Positions 44,777-54,541 of a stretch of 64,000 nt of DNA are shown here, one piece after another. The position numbers and the translations under genes were made by a program. Under the pieces are notes generated by a model that had not been told where the DNA came from, did no database searches, and saw only the letters and a program-made list of their open reading frames with translations. The first letter of the stretch is position 1; each line of letters opens with the position of its first letter. Origin of the DNA: Parenemella sanctibonifatiensis (GTDB taxonomy: Bacteria > Actinomycetota > Actinomycetes > Propionibacteriales > Propionibacteriaceae); assembly GCF_002250565.1 (NCBI RefSeq), contig NZ_NMVJ01000008.1:203252-267251 (forward strand), read 5' to 3'.

Positions 44777-44808
44777 CTCACGGCGCCGGCATCGGCTGGC
44801 GCCGTGAG
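44777..44808 (+). terminator. Hairpin after the beta-helix gene
   Basis: CTCACGGCGCC and its exact complement form an 11-base stem around a 10-base loop, seven bases after the stop. The right arm contains the GTG at 44804 that would be the longer dxr start, which argues against that start. Confidence 0.6.
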
Positions 44809-44814
44809 TATCCT
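44809..44814 (+). promoter_or_regulatory. -10 element of a leaderless dxr promoter
   Basis: TATCCT fits TANNNT and ends seven bases before the GTG at 44822. It begins immediately after the upstream terminator hairpin. No Shine-Dalgarno sequence is present, so the message is probably leaderless. Confidence 0.5.
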
Positions 44815-44821
44815 GTCCGAC

Positions 44822-46021
44822 GTGGACAGTGTCATCGTGCTCGGCAGCACCGGATCCATCGGTACCCAGACGCTGGAACTGATCGCTGACCGGCCCGACC
44901 AATACCGGGTGGCGGCGCTGGCGGCCAGCGGCAGTCGGCCGGCCGAGCTTGCCCACCAGATCCTGCAGCACCGCCCCGCCACCGTGGCGTTGTCCCACCC
45001 GAGCGCCATCCAGGACGTCCAACTTGCCCTGTATGCCGCCGTCAAGGATCAGGGCTGGAATGCCGGCGAGGTGAAGCTGCCGCGCATCATCGGCGGCCCT
45101 GATGCCGTCGCGGAGGTGGCGGCGTACGAGTGCGACACGGTGGTCAACGCCATCACCGGTTCGGCCGGGCTGGTGCCGACGCTGACGACGCTGGCGGCTG
45201 GCACCCGGCTGGCGCTGGCCAACAAGGAATCCTTGGTGATCGGTGGCCGACTGGTCACCGACGCCGCCGCACCCGGCCAGCTCGTGGCCGTCGACTCCGA
45301 ACACTCCGCGATTGCGCAATGTCTGCGCGCCGGTCGGGCCGAGGAGGTACGCCGGGTGGTCGTGACGGCCTCCGGCGGCCCGTTCCGCGGTTGGGATGCC
45401 GAGCGGTTGCTCACGGTCACTCCGCAGCAGGCCATGAAGCATCCCACCTGGGCGATGGGTCGGGTCATCACCATCAACTCCGCCACGCTGGTCAATAAGG
45501 CGCTGGAGGTCCTCGAGGCTGCGCTGCTCTACGGGCTGGACCTGGAGCAGGTCGACACCGTCGCGCATCCCCAGTCGATCGTGCATTCAATGGTGGAGTT
45601 CCACGACGGTTCGACCATGGCGCAGTGCTCGCCGCCGGACATGAAGCTGCCCATCGGGCTGGCGCTCGGGTGGCCCGACCGGATGGCCGATGCCGCCCAA
45701 CCGTTGGACTGGACCCGGGCAACCTCGTGGACCTTCGAACCGATCGACCACGACGTCTTCCCGGCGATCCGACTGATCCGGGAGGCGTACGCCGCCGGCG
45801 GCACCGCACCCGGGGTCTACAACGCGGCCAACGAGGTCGCCGTGGACGCCTTCTGCGACGGCAAACTCACTTTCCCCGGCATCGTCGAGACCATCCAGCG
45901 GGTGCTGGAGGTCCACGTCGACTCGCCCGACCACATCGCCAGCCCCGACCTGGAGCAGGTGCTCGCGGCCGACGGCGCCGCCCGGGTCCTGGCCGCCGAC
46001 CTCATCGGGGAGCGCCGATGA
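44822..46021 (+). CDS. dxr: 1-deoxy-D-xylulose 5-phosphate reductoisomerase
   Basis: The 399-residue enzyme makes methylerythritol phosphate, the second step of the non-mevalonate isoprenoid pathway, and is the fosmidomycin target. VIVLGSTGSIGTQTLELI is the NADPH site. ALANKESLVIGG, VDSEHSAIAQCL, TASGGPFRGW and HPTWAMGRVITINSATL are diagnostic. The GTG at 44822 is chosen because a -10 lies seven bases upstream and the GTG at 44804 lies inside the terminator hairpin. The stop overlaps the next start as ATGA. The order dxr, site-2 protease, ispG, GNAT matches mycobacteria. Confidence 0.95.
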   Translation: MDSVIVLGSTGSIGTQTLELIADRPDQYRVAALAASGSRPAELAHQILQHRPATVALSHPSAIQDVQLALYAAVKDQGWNAGEVKLPRIIGGPDAVAEVAAYECDTVVNAITGSAGLVPTLTTLAAGTRLALANKESLVIGGRLVTDAAAPGQLVAVDSEHSAIAQCLRAGRAEEVRRVVVTASGGPFRGWDAERLLTVTPQQAMKHPTWAMGRVITINSATLVNKALEVLEAALLYGLDLEQVDTVAHPQSIVHSMVEFHDGSTMAQCSPPDMKLPIGLALGWPDRMADAAQPLDWTRATSWTFEPIDHDVFPAIRLIREAYAAGGTAPGVYNAANEVAVDAFCDGKLTFPGIVETIQRVLEVHVDSPDHIASPDLEQVLAADGAARVLAADLIGERR

Positions 46022-47313
46022 CGGTGGTCATCTTCATTGGCGCTGCCGTCCTGTTCTTCGCGCTCGTGATGGCCTCGGTGGCCCTCCACGAGATCGGTCA
46101 CCTGTTGCCGGCCAAGGCCTTCGGGGTCAAGGTCACCCAGTACTTCGTCGGTTTCGGCGGCACCATCAAGTCGTGGTGGCGCGGCGAGACCGAGTATGGC
46201 TTCAAGTGGATCCCGCTGGGCGGCTATGTCCGGATGGTCGGCATGTATCCGCCCGACGACAAGGGCCACATGCGCAAGTCCAACTCCGGGATCGTCCAGT
46301 CGCTGGCCGACTCGGCCCGTGAGGTCGAGTGGGAGGACATCAAGCCCGAGGACGACGGCCGGCTGTTCTACCAGAAGAAGACTTGGCAGAAGCTCATCAT
46401 CATGGCCGGCGGTCCGATGATGAACCTCTTCCTGGCCTTCGTGATCCTGCTCGGCGTCAACCTGGCCTTCGGCAGTTATCGCTCCCAGACCACCGTCCAG
46501 AGCGTCAGCGAATGCATCGTGCCGCAGGGCCGCGCCGAGCAGACCTGCCTGGCGGGGGACCCGGCCACCCCGGCAGCCCAGATGGGCATCCAACCCGGCG
46601 ATCGGATCGTGGCCTTCAACGGCATCCAGATCCGCGACTGGGAGCAGATGCAGAGCGTGATCCGCGACAATCGTGACGCCCCGGCGACCGTGGTGGTGGA
46701 ACGCGGCGGCCAACAGGTCACGTTGCCCACCGTGCCGACGGCCATCACCGGCGTACGCGACCTGTGGGACCCCAGCAAGATGGTCGAGGCTGGCTTCCTG
46801 GGCGTGTCGCCGACCACCGAACTGATCCGCGGTGGCCCCATCACCACGGCCAACGACATGTGGGACATGACCCGCTCCAGCGTGGTCGCGCTGGTCAGCT
46901 TCCCGGTGAAGGTCTACAACACCGCCGCCGACCTGGTGACCGGCCAACCCCGTGATGTCTACGGACCGATGAGTATCGTCGGAGCCAGCCGCACAGCCGG
47001 TGACGTGGCGGTGACCGATCTGCTGCAGACCGAGGAGAAGGTCGCGACCTTGTTCCGGCTGCTCGGCTCGGTGAATCTGTTCGTCGCGCTGTTCAACTTC
47101 GTACCCCTGCTGCCGTTGGACGGCGGGCACATCGCCGGCGCCATCTGGGAGTGGTTGCGCCGGGTCGGCGCCCGACTGTTCGGTCGGCCCGACCCGGGTT
47201 ATGTTGATACCGCCAAACTGTTGCCAGTGGCGTACGTCGTCGGCGGGTTTGTCGCCATCGCGGGTGCGGTGCTGATCCTCGCCGACCTGATTTCTCCCAT
47301 TCGACTCTTCTGA
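46018..47313 (+). CDS. rseP: Site-2 zinc metalloprotease, RseP/Rip1-type
   Basis: The 431-residue membrane protease cuts substrates such as anti-sigma factors inside the membrane. The zinc motif HEIGH is at residues 24-28 in the first membrane segment, and the third ligand, LDGG, is near residues 367-370. A PDZ domain in between has GIQPGDRIVAFNGIQIRDWE. NLFVALFNFVPLLPLDGGH is canonical. A region with two Cys (ECIVPQGRAEQTC) lies outside the membrane and could form a disulphide. The ATG overlaps the dxr stop by four bases. In mycobacteria the orthologue Rip1 controls several sigma-factor pathways. Confidence 0.94.
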   Translation: MTVVIFIGAAVLFFALVMASVALHEIGHLLPAKAFGVKVTQYFVGFGGTIKSWWRGETEYGFKWIPLGGYVRMVGMYPPDDKGHMRKSNSGIVQSLADSAREVEWEDIKPEDDGRLFYQKKTWQKLIIMAGGPMMNLFLAFVILLGVNLAFGSYRSQTTVQSVSECIVPQGRAEQTCLAGDPATPAAQMGIQPGDRIVAFNGIQIRDWEQMQSVIRDNRDAPATVVVERGGQQVTLPTVPTAITGVRDLWDPSKMVEAGFLGVSPTTELIRGGPITTANDMWDMTRSSVVALVSFPVKVYNTAADLVTGQPRDVYGPMSIVGASRTAGDVAVTDLLQTEEKVATLFRLLGSVNLFVALFNFVPLLPLDGGHIAGAIWEWLRRVGARLFGRPDPGYVDTAKLLPVAYVVGGFVAIAGAVLILADLISPIRLF

Positions 47314-47346
47314 CACACGTCCCGGTCAACAAGCAAAGGAAATGCG

Positions 47347-48492
47347 ATGACTGTCAACCTGGGTATGCCTGCCACGCCGCCGCCGGTGCTCGCTGAGCGC
47401 CGCCCCACCCGCAAGATCAAGGTGGGCAAGGTCGAGGTCGGCGGCGACGCGCCCGTGTCGGTGCAGTCGATGACCACCACCAAGACCCACGACATCAACG
47501 CGACTCTGCAGCAGATCGCTGAGCTGACCGCGTCGGGCTGTGACATCGTCCGGGTCGCGGTGCCGACCCAGAAGGACGCCGACGCGCTGCCGATCATCGC
47601 GATGAAGTCGCAGATCCCAGTCATCGCTGACATCCACTTCCAGCCCAAGTATGTCTTCGCCGCGATCGAGGCCGGCTGTGGTGCGGTCCGCGTCAACCCG
47701 GGCAACATCAAGGCCTTCGACGACCGCGTCGGCGAGATCGCCGCCGCCGCCAAGGAACACGGCACCTCGCTGCGGATCGGTGTCAATGCCGGCTCACTGG
47801 ACCAGCGACTGCTCGCCAAGTACGGTTCGCCGACCCCGGAGGCGCTGGTCGAGTCGGCGCTGTGGGAGGCCAGCCTCTTCGAGGAGCACGACTTCCACGA
47901 CTTCAAGATCTCGGTCAAGCACCACGACCCGGTCGTGATGGTGCGCGCCTACGAGATGCTGTCCGAGCAGTGCGACTATCCGCTGCACCTGGGCGTCACC
48001 GAGGCCGGCCCCGCCTTCCAGGGCACCATCAAGTCGGCCGTCGCCTTCGGCTCGCTGCTCTCGCGCGGCATCGGTGACACCATCCGGGTGTCGCTGTCCG
48101 CGCCGCCGGTCGAAGAGGTCAAGGTCGGCATCAAGATCCTGGAGTCGCTCAACCTGCGGCCCCGCAAGCTCGAGATCGTCTCCTGCCCCTCCTGCGGCCG
48201 CGCCCAGGTGGATGTCTACAAGCTGGCCGACGACGTCACCGAAGGTCTGGCCGGCGTCGAGGTGCCGCTGCGCGTCGCCGTCATGGGTTGCGTCGTCAAC
48301 GGTCCCGGTGAGGCCCGGGAGGCCGACCTGGGTGTCGCCTCAGGCAATGGCCGCGGCCAGATCTTCGTCAAGGGCGAAGTGATCCGCACCGTGCCCGAGG
48401 ACCAGATCGTCGAAACGCTGATCGCCGAAGCCAACCGGATCGCCGAGGAGATGGACCTGGGTGAGGGCAAGCCGCAGGTGTCGGTGAGCTGA
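47347..48492 (+). CDS. ispG: 4-hydroxy-3-methylbut-2-enyl diphosphate synthase
   Basis: The 381-residue enzyme uses a 4Fe-4S cluster in the second-last step of the non-mevalonate isoprenoid pathway. The N-terminal barrel has [20 protein letters not shown] and [15 protein letters not shown]. The three cluster Cys lie in [11 protein letters not shown] and [15 protein letters not shown]. The N-terminal extension with two Met-Pro turns is typical of actinobacteria. It is 33 bases after the protease gene, with AAAGGAA before the ATG, so it shares the dxr operon. Confidence 0.96.
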   Translation: MTVNLGMPATPPPVLAERRPTRKIKVGKVEVGGDAPVSVQSMTTTKTHDINATLQQIAELTASGCDIVRVAVPTQKDADALPIIAMKSQIPVIADIHFQPKYVFAAIEAGCGAVRVNPGNIKAFDDRVGEIAAAAKEHGTSLRIGVNAGSLDQRLLAKYGSPTPEALVESALWEASLFEEHDFHDFKISVKHHDPVVMVRAYEMLSEQCDYPLHLGVTEAGPAFQGTIKSAVAFGSLLSRGIGDTIRVSLSAPPVEEVKVGIKILESLNLRPRKLEIVSCPSCGRAQVDVYKLADDVTEGLAGVEVPLRVAVMGCVVNGPGEAREADLGVASGNGRGQIFVKGEVIRTVPEDQIVETLIAEANRIAEEMDLGEGKPQVSVS

Positions 48493-48496
48493 CCAG

Positions 48497-49354
48497 ATGA
48501 GCGCCCCCAGCCAGACCGGCACGGTCAGGATCCTGAACAACGACGATCTGCGTGACGTCATCCGGGTGCTGCTGCAGCAGCCGGTCGACAGCGTGTTCGT
48601 TGCGTCGCGGATCCGGCGTGCCGGGCTGGAGGAGTTTCAGCTCGGCGCCCAGATCTGGGGCTACGAGGAGGACGGGCAACTGCTGTCGCTGTGTCATGCC
48701 GGCGCCAACCTGGTGCCGGTGGAAGCCAGCGACGCCGCACTGGCGGCGTACGTCGAACGCTGCGGTCCGCAGCGACGCTGCTCCTCGATCACCGGCCCGG
48801 CCGAGGTGGCGTTGAAGTTCCACCGGATGTTGATCGACCGGTGGGGTGGCAGCTGGCTCAACCCGCGGGAGATCCGCGCCCACCAGCCGGTCATGACGAT
48901 CGAGGAGGATCCCCACATCGAGGGTGATCCGCGGGTACGCCGGATGGGCAACGAGGATTTGGCCGCCTACTATCCGGCTGCGGTGGCGATGTACACCGAG
49001 GAAGTTGGCACCAGCCCGGTCACCCCGGACAACCCCGACAGCTACAAGTTCTATGTCCGCAACCTCATCGCCACCGGCTCCGCCTTCGGGATCGTCGACA
49101 ACGGAGCCACGGTCTTCAAGGCCGACCTGGGGTCGGTGACCGCTGCCGTCTGTCAGGTGCAGGGCGTTTGGATCGACCCCGACCACCGTGGCCAGGGGCT
49201 GGCGGCGCCGGCGATGGCGTCGGTGGTGCGGATGGCCCGCGAACAGATCCCGGTGGTGTCGCTTTACGTGAACGACTTCAACACTCCCGCCCGCAAGACC
49301 TATCAGCGGGTCGGCTTCCAGGAGACCGGCGAGTTCGCCACTATTCTCTACTGA
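48497..49354 (+). CDS. GNAT-family N-acetyltransferase with DUF4081 domain
   Basis: The 285-residue protein has an N-terminal DUF4081-like domain (VRILNNDDLRDVIRVLLQQP, VDSVFVASRIRRAGLEEF) and a C-terminal GNAT domain with VQGVWIDPDHRGQGLAAPAM, the acetyl-CoA loop, and SLYVNDFNTPARKTYQRVGF. The same gene follows ispG in mycobacteria (the Rv2867c position), so it is part of the conserved block, but its substrate is unknown. It starts four bases after the ispG stop. Confidence 0.85.
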   Translation: MSAPSQTGTVRILNNDDLRDVIRVLLQQPVDSVFVASRIRRAGLEEFQLGAQIWGYEEDGQLLSLCHAGANLVPVEASDAALAAYVERCGPQRRCSSITGPAEVALKFHRMLIDRWGGSWLNPREIRAHQPVMTIEEDPHIEGDPRVRRMGNEDLAAYYPAAVAMYTEEVGTSPVTPDNPDSYKFYVRNLIATGSAFGIVDNGATVFKADLGSVTAAVCQVQGVWIDPDHRGQGLAAPAMASVVRMAREQIPVVSLYVNDFNTPARKTYQRVGFQETGEFATILY

Positions 49355-49391
49355 ACGTCGGCTCCCCAGCGCCGAGTCCGCCCGCCCCGAG

Positions 49392-50381
49392 GTGACCGTG
49401 GCGCTCACCGGCGACATGTTGTGGCACGACCTGTTGTGGCAGCAGGCGCTGACCGATGGCGGCGGCAGCCATGACTTCGCACCACAGTTGGAGGCTCTGT
49501 CACCGGCGACCGAGGCTGATCTGGCTGTGGCCCACCAGGAGGTGCCGGTCGGCGAACCGGACGGCCCGTTCGAGAACTACCCGGCCGTCGTGGTGCCGCC
49601 GCAGACCCTGGACGGGCTTCGCCGGGTCGGCTTCCACGCCATCACGACGGCGTCCAACCACTCTATGGACGGCGGTCACGTCGGGCTGGGACGGACCCTG
49701 GATGCTGCCGACCGGGCCGGTCTCGCCCATGCCGGCACCGCCCGCAGCGCCGAGGAACAGGCCACGCCGTCGATCGTGACCACGGCCAGTGGGGTACGGA
49801 TCGGGCTGGTCGCCGGGGCGTACGGCCTGAACGGCTATCGTCTGGACCGCGACAAGCAGTGGGCCTGGAACGGGCTCGACCCTGACCTGATGGCGGCGGA
49901 TGCCGCCCGCTGCCGGGCGGCCGGCGCCGACCTGGTCATCGCTGCGGTCCACGCCGGCGTGGAATACCAGACGGAGCCGACCAGCCAGCAACGTGAGGTC
50001 GCCCATCGGCTCGCCGAGTCACCCGACATCGATCTCGTCTACGGCCACCACGCCCACGCGGTCCAACCGTGGGAGGACCACAACGGGACCTGGATCCTCT
50101 ACGGGCTCGGCAACGCAATGGCGGCCCAGTCGACCAAGGAACCCCGCACCCGCGAGGGTGCGATCGCCCGGATCACCTTCCGGCACGACCCGACAGCGGG
50201 TTGGTGGCTGGCGCACGCGGCGTACGTGCCGACCTTGATCCAGGCCCGACCGTGGCGCGTGTATCCGCTCGGCGCGCCCGAGGTGAGCCACCGGCATCGG
50301 GTGGAGGTGGGGGAGCGCACCTATCGGGCCATCACCTCATGGGGGGCCGCCGGAATCTATCCGGTCCTGCATGGCCTCTAG
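49392..50381 (+). CDS. CapA-like metallophosphatase-fold protein
   Basis: The 329-residue protein matches the CapA/PgsA family with the core motifs in order: [52 protein letters not shown] and [12 protein letters not shown]. In the family the Asp, Asn, Glu and His residues bind metal. No signal peptide or membrane anchor is visible, unlike capsule-linked CapA, so it is probably cytoplasmic. The start is GTG at 49392; the frame upstream contains no better codon. It lies between the GNAT gene and proS. The function is unknown; a phosphatase or lipid-linked role is a guess. Confidence 0.8.
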   Translation: MTVALTGDMLWHDLLWQQALTDGGGSHDFAPQLEALSPATEADLAVAHQEVPVGEPDGPFENYPAVVVPPQTLDGLRRVGFHAITTASNHSMDGGHVGLGRTLDAADRAGLAHAGTARSAEEQATPSIVTTASGVRIGLVAGAYGLNGYRLDRDKQWAWNGLDPDLMAADAARCRAAGADLVIAAVHAGVEYQTEPTSQQREVAHRLAESPDIDLVYGHHAHAVQPWEDHNGTWILYGLGNAMAAQSTKEPRTREGAIARITFRHDPTAGWWLAHAAYVPTLIQARPWRVYPLGAPEVSHRHRVEVGERTYRAITSWGAAGIYPVLHGL

Positions 50382-50422
50382 GCGATAGTGTGGCGTCGAC
50401 CACAAACTCAGGAGGATCTCGC

Positions 50423-52237
50423 GTGCTGACCCGGATGTCGGAATTGTTCTTCCGGACCCTGCGGGAGGACCCGGCCGATGCCGAACTGCCCAGCCACCGG
50501 TGGCTGGTGCGGGCCGGCTACATCCGCCGTGTTGCCCCCGGCATCTACACCTGGCTGCCGTTGGGGCTGCGGGTGCTGCAGCGGGTCGAGGAGATCGTAC
50601 GCGAGGAGATGGCCGCGATGGGCGGCCAGGAGGTCCGCTTCCCGGCGCTGCTGCCTCGCGAACCCTATGAGGCAACCAATCGGTGGACCGAGTACGGCCC
50701 CAATCTCTTCCGGCTGCAGGACCGCAAGCACGGCGAATACCTGCTCGGCCCCACCCACGAGGAGATGTTCACCCTTGCGGTGAAGGATCTGGTCAGCTCC
50801 TACAAGGAGCTGCCGCTGGTGCTCTATCAGATCCAGACGAAGTATCGCGACGAGGCGCGGCCCCGCGCCGGTCTGCTGCGCGGTCGTGAGTTCGTCATGA
50901 AGGATGCCTACTCCTTCGACCTGACCGAGGAAGGCCTGGCCGAGGCGTACCGCAAGCACCGCGACGCCTACATCAAGGTCTTCGACCGCCTCGGCATGGA
51001 GTACGTCATCGTTCACGCCGATGCCGGCGCAATGGGCGGTTCGGCGTCCGAGGAGTTCCTGGCCGTGGCCGAGAACGGTGAAGACACCTTCGTACGCTCG
51101 CCCGGTGGCTACGCAGCCAATGTCGAGGCGGTGGACCGAGTGCCGGCAGCGCTCGCCGCAGCCGAGGTGACGATCAAGGCCGAGGGTGGGGCGCCCTTCG
51201 CGCCCGAGGCAACCGACATCGAGACGCCCGGGGCGACCACCATCGCCACTGTGGTGGATGCGCTCAACGACCATGCGCCGCGGGATGATCGGCCCTGGCA
51301 GGCCTCTGACACCCTCAAGAACGTCGTGTTCATGTTGGTCTACCCCGACGGCAGCAAGGAGCCGCTGGCGATCGGCATCCCGGGCGACCGCGAGGTCGAC
51401 CCCAAGCGACTCGAGGTGCGCGTGCAGCCCGCCGAAGCGGTGCCGTTCAGCGAGGCGGACTTCGCGGCGTACCCCGACCTCGTCAAGGGCTACATCGGTC
51501 CCAAGGTGCTGGGCATCGGCGAGCTCGGAGAGGGCGACGAGCCGGCGCCGGGCCGGATCCGTTACCTGGTCGATCCGGCCGTCACGCACGGCTCCAGTTG
51601 GGTCAGCGGCGCCGACCGGGCCGACCATCACAGCATCAACCTGGTCGCCGGCCGCGACTTCAGCCACGACGGCCTCATCGACGTCGTCACTCTCCGTGAG
51701 GGCGACCCGGCCCCGGACGGTTCGGGGCCGTTGAGCCTGGCCCGCGGCATCGAGATCGGCCACATCTTCCAGCTCGGCCGCAAGTACGCCGACGCGCTCG
51801 GCCTGACGGTGCTGGACCACAACGGCAAGCAGGCGCCGGTCACGATGGGTTCCTACGGTCTGGGCGTTTCCCGCGCCGTGGCCGCCGTCGCCGAGGGCAC
51901 CTGCGACGAGAAGGGCCTGGCCTGGCCGCGGGCGCTGGCGCCCTATGACGTCCACGTGCTTGCGACCGGCAAGGGCGAGGAGGTGCTCGCCGAGGCGACC
52001 CGGATCGCCGAGGAACTGGCGGCCGCCGGGCTCGAGGTGCTGCTCGATGACCGCAAGGCCAGCCCCGGGGTGAAGTTTGCCGACTCCGAGGTGCTCGGCA
52101 TGCCGACCAGCGTGGTGGTGGGCCGCGGTCTCGCCGACGGTGTCGTGGAGGTGCGGGACCGCACCTCCGGTGACCAGCGCAACGTGCCAGTCGCCGACGC
52201 CGTGACCGAGGTGCTGACCGAGATCAACGGGCGCTGA
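50423..52237 (+). CDS. proS: Prolyl-tRNA synthetase, bacterial type
   Basis: The 604-residue class II synthetase charges tRNA-Pro. It has motif 1 near [20 protein letters not shown], motif 2 [20 protein letters not shown] and motif 3 in [15 protein letters not shown]-type text ([15 protein letters not shown]). Between motifs 2 and 3 lies a complete INS editing domain (about residues 230-410) that removes mischarged Ala. The C-terminal anticodon domain begins with [21 protein letters not shown] precedes the GTG at 50423, so the longer frame from 50069 is rejected. The stop overlaps the next start by one base. Confidence 0.95.
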   Translation: MLTRMSELFFRTLREDPADAELPSHRWLVRAGYIRRVAPGIYTWLPLGLRVLQRVEEIVREEMAAMGGQEVRFPALLPREPYEATNRWTEYGPNLFRLQDRKHGEYLLGPTHEEMFTLAVKDLVSSYKELPLVLYQIQTKYRDEARPRAGLLRGREFVMKDAYSFDLTEEGLAEAYRKHRDAYIKVFDRLGMEYVIVHADAGAMGGSASEEFLAVAENGEDTFVRSPGGYAANVEAVDRVPAALAAAEVTIKAEGGAPFAPEATDIETPGATTIATVVDALNDHAPRDDRPWQASDTLKNVVFMLVYPDGSKEPLAIGIPGDREVDPKRLEVRVQPAEAVPFSEADFAAYPDLVKGYIGPKVLGIGELGEGDEPAPGRIRYLVDPAVTHGSSWVSGADRADHHSINLVAGRDFSHDGLIDVVTLREGDPAPDGSGPLSLARGIEIGHIFQLGRKYADALGLTVLDHNGKQAPVTMGSYGLGVSRAVAAVAEGTCDEKGLAWPRALAPYDVHVLATGKGEEVLAEATRIAEELAAAGLEVLLDDRKASPGVKFADSEVLGMPTSVVVGRGLADGVVEVRDRTSGDQRNVPVADAVTEVLTEINGR

Positions 52238-53031
52238 TGGCCGAACTCCTGGCGATCGGTCCGCTGGTCGTCGGTGGGCTGGTGGTGGTGGCCTTCATCG
52301 CCGGTTGGGTCGATGCGGTCGTCGGGGGCGGTGGACTTATCCAGCTGCCGAGCCTGCTGATCGGGCTGCCCGCTGAGACCACCGTGGCCGAAATCTCGGG
52401 CACCAACAAGGTCTCCTCGGCTGCCGGCACCCTGATCGCCACCATCACCTACCTGCGCAAGGTCGCGGTCCACTGGCCGCTGGCGTTGGCGTTGATGGCC
52501 GGCTCCGCGATCGGATCGGCACTCGGCGCGCAGTTGGTGCGCTTCCTGCCCAAGGACTGGTTCACCCCGCTTGTGCTGGTCGCGCTGCTGGCGGTCGGCA
52601 CCTACACGATCCGTAAACCCCAGATGGGCCTGGAGCATGAACCTCGGCACAGCCGAGTCACCGCAGCCGTCATTGCCGGCGGCATCGGCCTGGCGGTGGG
52701 TCTCTACGACGGTTTCCTGGGGCCTGGCACCGGGTCCTTCTTCGTCATCCTCATCGTTGCCGTGCTCGGCTACGGCTTCCTGCAGGCAACGGTGCTGGCC
52801 AAGCTTGCCAACCTGACCACCAACATCGCAGCCATCAGCGTCTTCGCGGTCCATGGCCAGGTGCTCTGGCTGCTCGGCGGCATGATGGCGCTGGCCAACC
52901 TCAGTGGCGCCTTCGTCGGTGCCCGGATGGCGTTGAAGCACGGCAACGGATTCGTACGCCGGGTGTTCCTGGTCGTGATCGCGGTCCTGTCGGTGAAGCT
53001 CGCCTACGACACCGTGGTGTTGTTCTTCTGA
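52237..53031 (+). CDS. TSUP-family (TauE/SafE) membrane permease
   Basis: The 264-residue membrane protein has about eight hydrophobic segments and two TSUP repeats: FIAGWVDAVVGGGGLIQLPS with EISGTNKVSSAAGTLIAT near the N-terminus, and VGLYDGFLGPGTGSFFVI with AKLANLTTNIAAISVF in the second half. The family exports sulphite or sulphonates. A substrate cannot be assigned. TGATG links it to proS, so they are one transcript. Confidence 0.88.
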   Translation: MAELLAIGPLVVGGLVVVAFIAGWVDAVVGGGGLIQLPSLLIGLPAETTVAEISGTNKVSSAAGTLIATITYLRKVAVHWPLALALMAGSAIGSALGAQLVRFLPKDWFTPLVLVALLAVGTYTIRKPQMGLEHEPRHSRVTAAVIAGGIGLAVGLYDGFLGPGTGSFFVILIVAVLGYGFLQATVLAKLANLTTNIAAISVFAVHGQVLWLLGGMMALANLSGAFVGARMALKHGNGFVRRVFLVVIAVLSVKLAYDTVVLFF

Positions 53032-53080
53032 GGGCGGCTGTTCCGCGGTGGCTCGCACAGGTGCGGGCAGCGGCGGCCGA

Positions 53081-53965
53081 TCACGACGGGGGATACCCCG
53101 GCCATACCGGCAGTGCCCCACCGAGCGTGGTCGAAATCGCGGACCATTGCGCCAGACCGGCAATCGCCTCGGACGGGTCCTCGGCGGTCATGACCCACCG
53201 GCCGACCCACGGCAGCAGTGCCGCTGCACCGTCGGCGCCGGCCTGACGCGCCTGGTCCGGCGTCCGCAACTCGGGCAGTGTGTATGCCGGGGCGGCGGCA
53301 GGGGCCTCCGCGCCGGCCTCCACCAAAGCCAAGGTCAGGTCGTCGCGCAGCTGGCGGGCTGCGGAAAGGGCCGGTCGCAGCACCTGTGCCGCCTCGCTCG
53401 TGGCGACCGGGATTGCGGGCTGCAGCACCGCGATCAGAGCGTGCAGCTGGCGTACGACGTCGGCAAGGGCCTGCTCGGCGCTGACCTGTGGCGGGTCGGG
53501 CTGGCGGCGGTCCCGGAGCGCCACGGAAGGTGCGGCTGGCAAGGCGGACAGGGCGCCGGCGCTGAAGGCCGCCGCGGAGGCGTACAGCAACCGGAGCAGT
53601 CCGCCGTGTTCCAGGGCGCGCCCCCGGCCGCTCTCAGCGGCGGCGCGCAGGGCCCCGGCGAGAGTGCGGTCGGTGGTAGGGGTCGACGGTGCGGGGGAGT
53701 GGGTCAGGCCGCGCCGGGCCAGCGGCTCGGGGCCAGACAGCGCCCATGCCCGCGCGGTGTACGCCGCCCCGGCCGGTGCCCATTCGCTGCCGGCCGCGTG
53801 GCAGAGGGCCGCCAACTCGGTCTCGATCGCGCTGGCGGCCAGCGCCTGCGGATCGGGGGTCGGCACCGGTTGGGGGCTACCGGACACCCGCGGTTCGCTG
53901 ACCGTGCAGCCGGTCAGGGACACCGCTGCGAGTCCGGTCCACAGGAGCGCGCGGCGGGTCAGCAT
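53081..53965 (-). CDS. DUF4439 lipoprotein with ferritin-like fold
   Basis: The 294-residue protein has a lipoprotein signal (LTRRALLWTGLAAVSLTGC, lipidated Cys20) when started at 53965. The long helical C-terminal domain (AAALLPWVGRWVMTAEDPSE, LAQWSAISTTLGG) fits DUF4439, a ferritin-like four-helix fold often found beside rimP in actinobacteria. The rest is Ala- and Pro-rich. It is divergent from rimP, with 86 bases between. The function is unknown; there is no evidence for metal ligands in the sequence. Confidence 0.75.
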   Translation of the reverse strand: MLTRRALLWTGLAAVSLTGCTVSEPRVSGSPQPVPTPDPQALAASAIETELAALCHAAGSEWAPAGAAYTARAWALSGPEPLARRGLTHSPAPSTPTTDRTLAGALRAAAESGRGRALEHGGLLRLLYASAAAFSAGALSALPAAPSVALRDRRQPDPPQVSAEQALADVVRQLHALIAVLQPAIPVATSEAAQVLRPALSAARQLRDDLTLALVEAGAEAPAAAPAYTLPELRTPDQARQAGADGAAALLPWVGRWVMTAEDPSEAIAGLAQWSAISTTLGGALPVWPGYPPS

Positions 53966-54008
53966 GGCAGCAAGGGTAGCGGCGGCCACGTGCCCTCGCT
54001 GTGCTGGC

Positions 54009-54014
54009 TATAAT
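54009..54014 (+). promoter_or_regulatory. -10 element of the rimP-nusA promoter
   Basis: TATAAT is a perfect -10 hexamer, 37 bases before the rimP ATG. The -35 region is not clear. It is one of the few AT-rich hexamers in the window and probably drives the rimP-nusA operon. Confidence 0.6.
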
Positions 54015-54051
54015 GGGCCAACCAGACGACCACAACTGAAGCGAGGCGCTC

Positions 54052-54540
54052 ATGAATCGGGAACGGATCGCTGCTGTGGTGGAGCCACTGTTGGCCGAGT
54101 ACGCCTTGGAGTTGGACGATCTGGAGATCGTGCCGGCGGGCAAGCGTTCGGTGCTGCGCATCACTGTTGACGGCGATGGCCCCCACGGTCACGGACCCCT
54201 GTTGGACGACATTGCCCAAGCCACCCGTGGCCTGTCGGAAGCGCTTGATGACTCCGGCGTGGCGGGGGATCGGGCGTACACCTTGGAGGTCTCCAGCCGA
54301 GGCACCAGCCGTCCGCTGACCCGGCCCGCCCACTGGCGCCGCAACCGGGGCCGCTTGGTCGAAGTGGACGGTCAGACGCCCGGATCCGAGGACGTTGCGA
54401 AGGTCACCGGCCGCATCAGCGAGACCGATGAGACCGGCGTCGTGCTCAACGTCGACGGCGAGCAGCAGCGCTGGGAGTTCGAGCAGATCAGCAAGGCCGT
54501 GGTGCAGGTGGAACTGAACCGCCCGGTCGAGGAGGAGTGA
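54052..54540 (+). CDS. rimP: Ribosome maturation factor RimP
   Basis: The 162-residue protein helps assemble the 30S subunit. It contains [22 protein letters not shown], the [21 protein letters not shown] segment with the RimP-specific S-x-G-x-x-R-P-L, and a C-terminal SH3-like domain ([17 protein letters not shown]). GAAGCGAGG precedes the ATG. It is followed directly by nusA with one base between, the usual rimP-nusA arrangement. Confidence 0.94.
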   Translation: MNRERIAAVVEPLLAEYALELDDLEIVPAGKRSVLRITVDGDGPHGHGPLLDDIAQATRGLSEALDDSGVAGDRAYTLEVSSRGTSRPLTRPAHWRRNRGRLVEVDGQTPGSEDVAKVTGRISETDETGVVLNVDGEQQRWEFEQISKAVVQVELNRPVEEE

Positions 54541-54541
54541 C

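Noticed and set aside
44804-44806. GTG at 44804 as the dxr start
   Set aside because: It lies in the stem of the upstream terminator and lacks a ribosome binding site, while the GTG at 44822 follows a -10 at leaderless distance.
43343-45586. Minus-strand frame of 747 codons spanning the beta-helix gene and dxr
   Set aside because: It runs across two unrelated real genes and a terminator, so it cannot be one protein.
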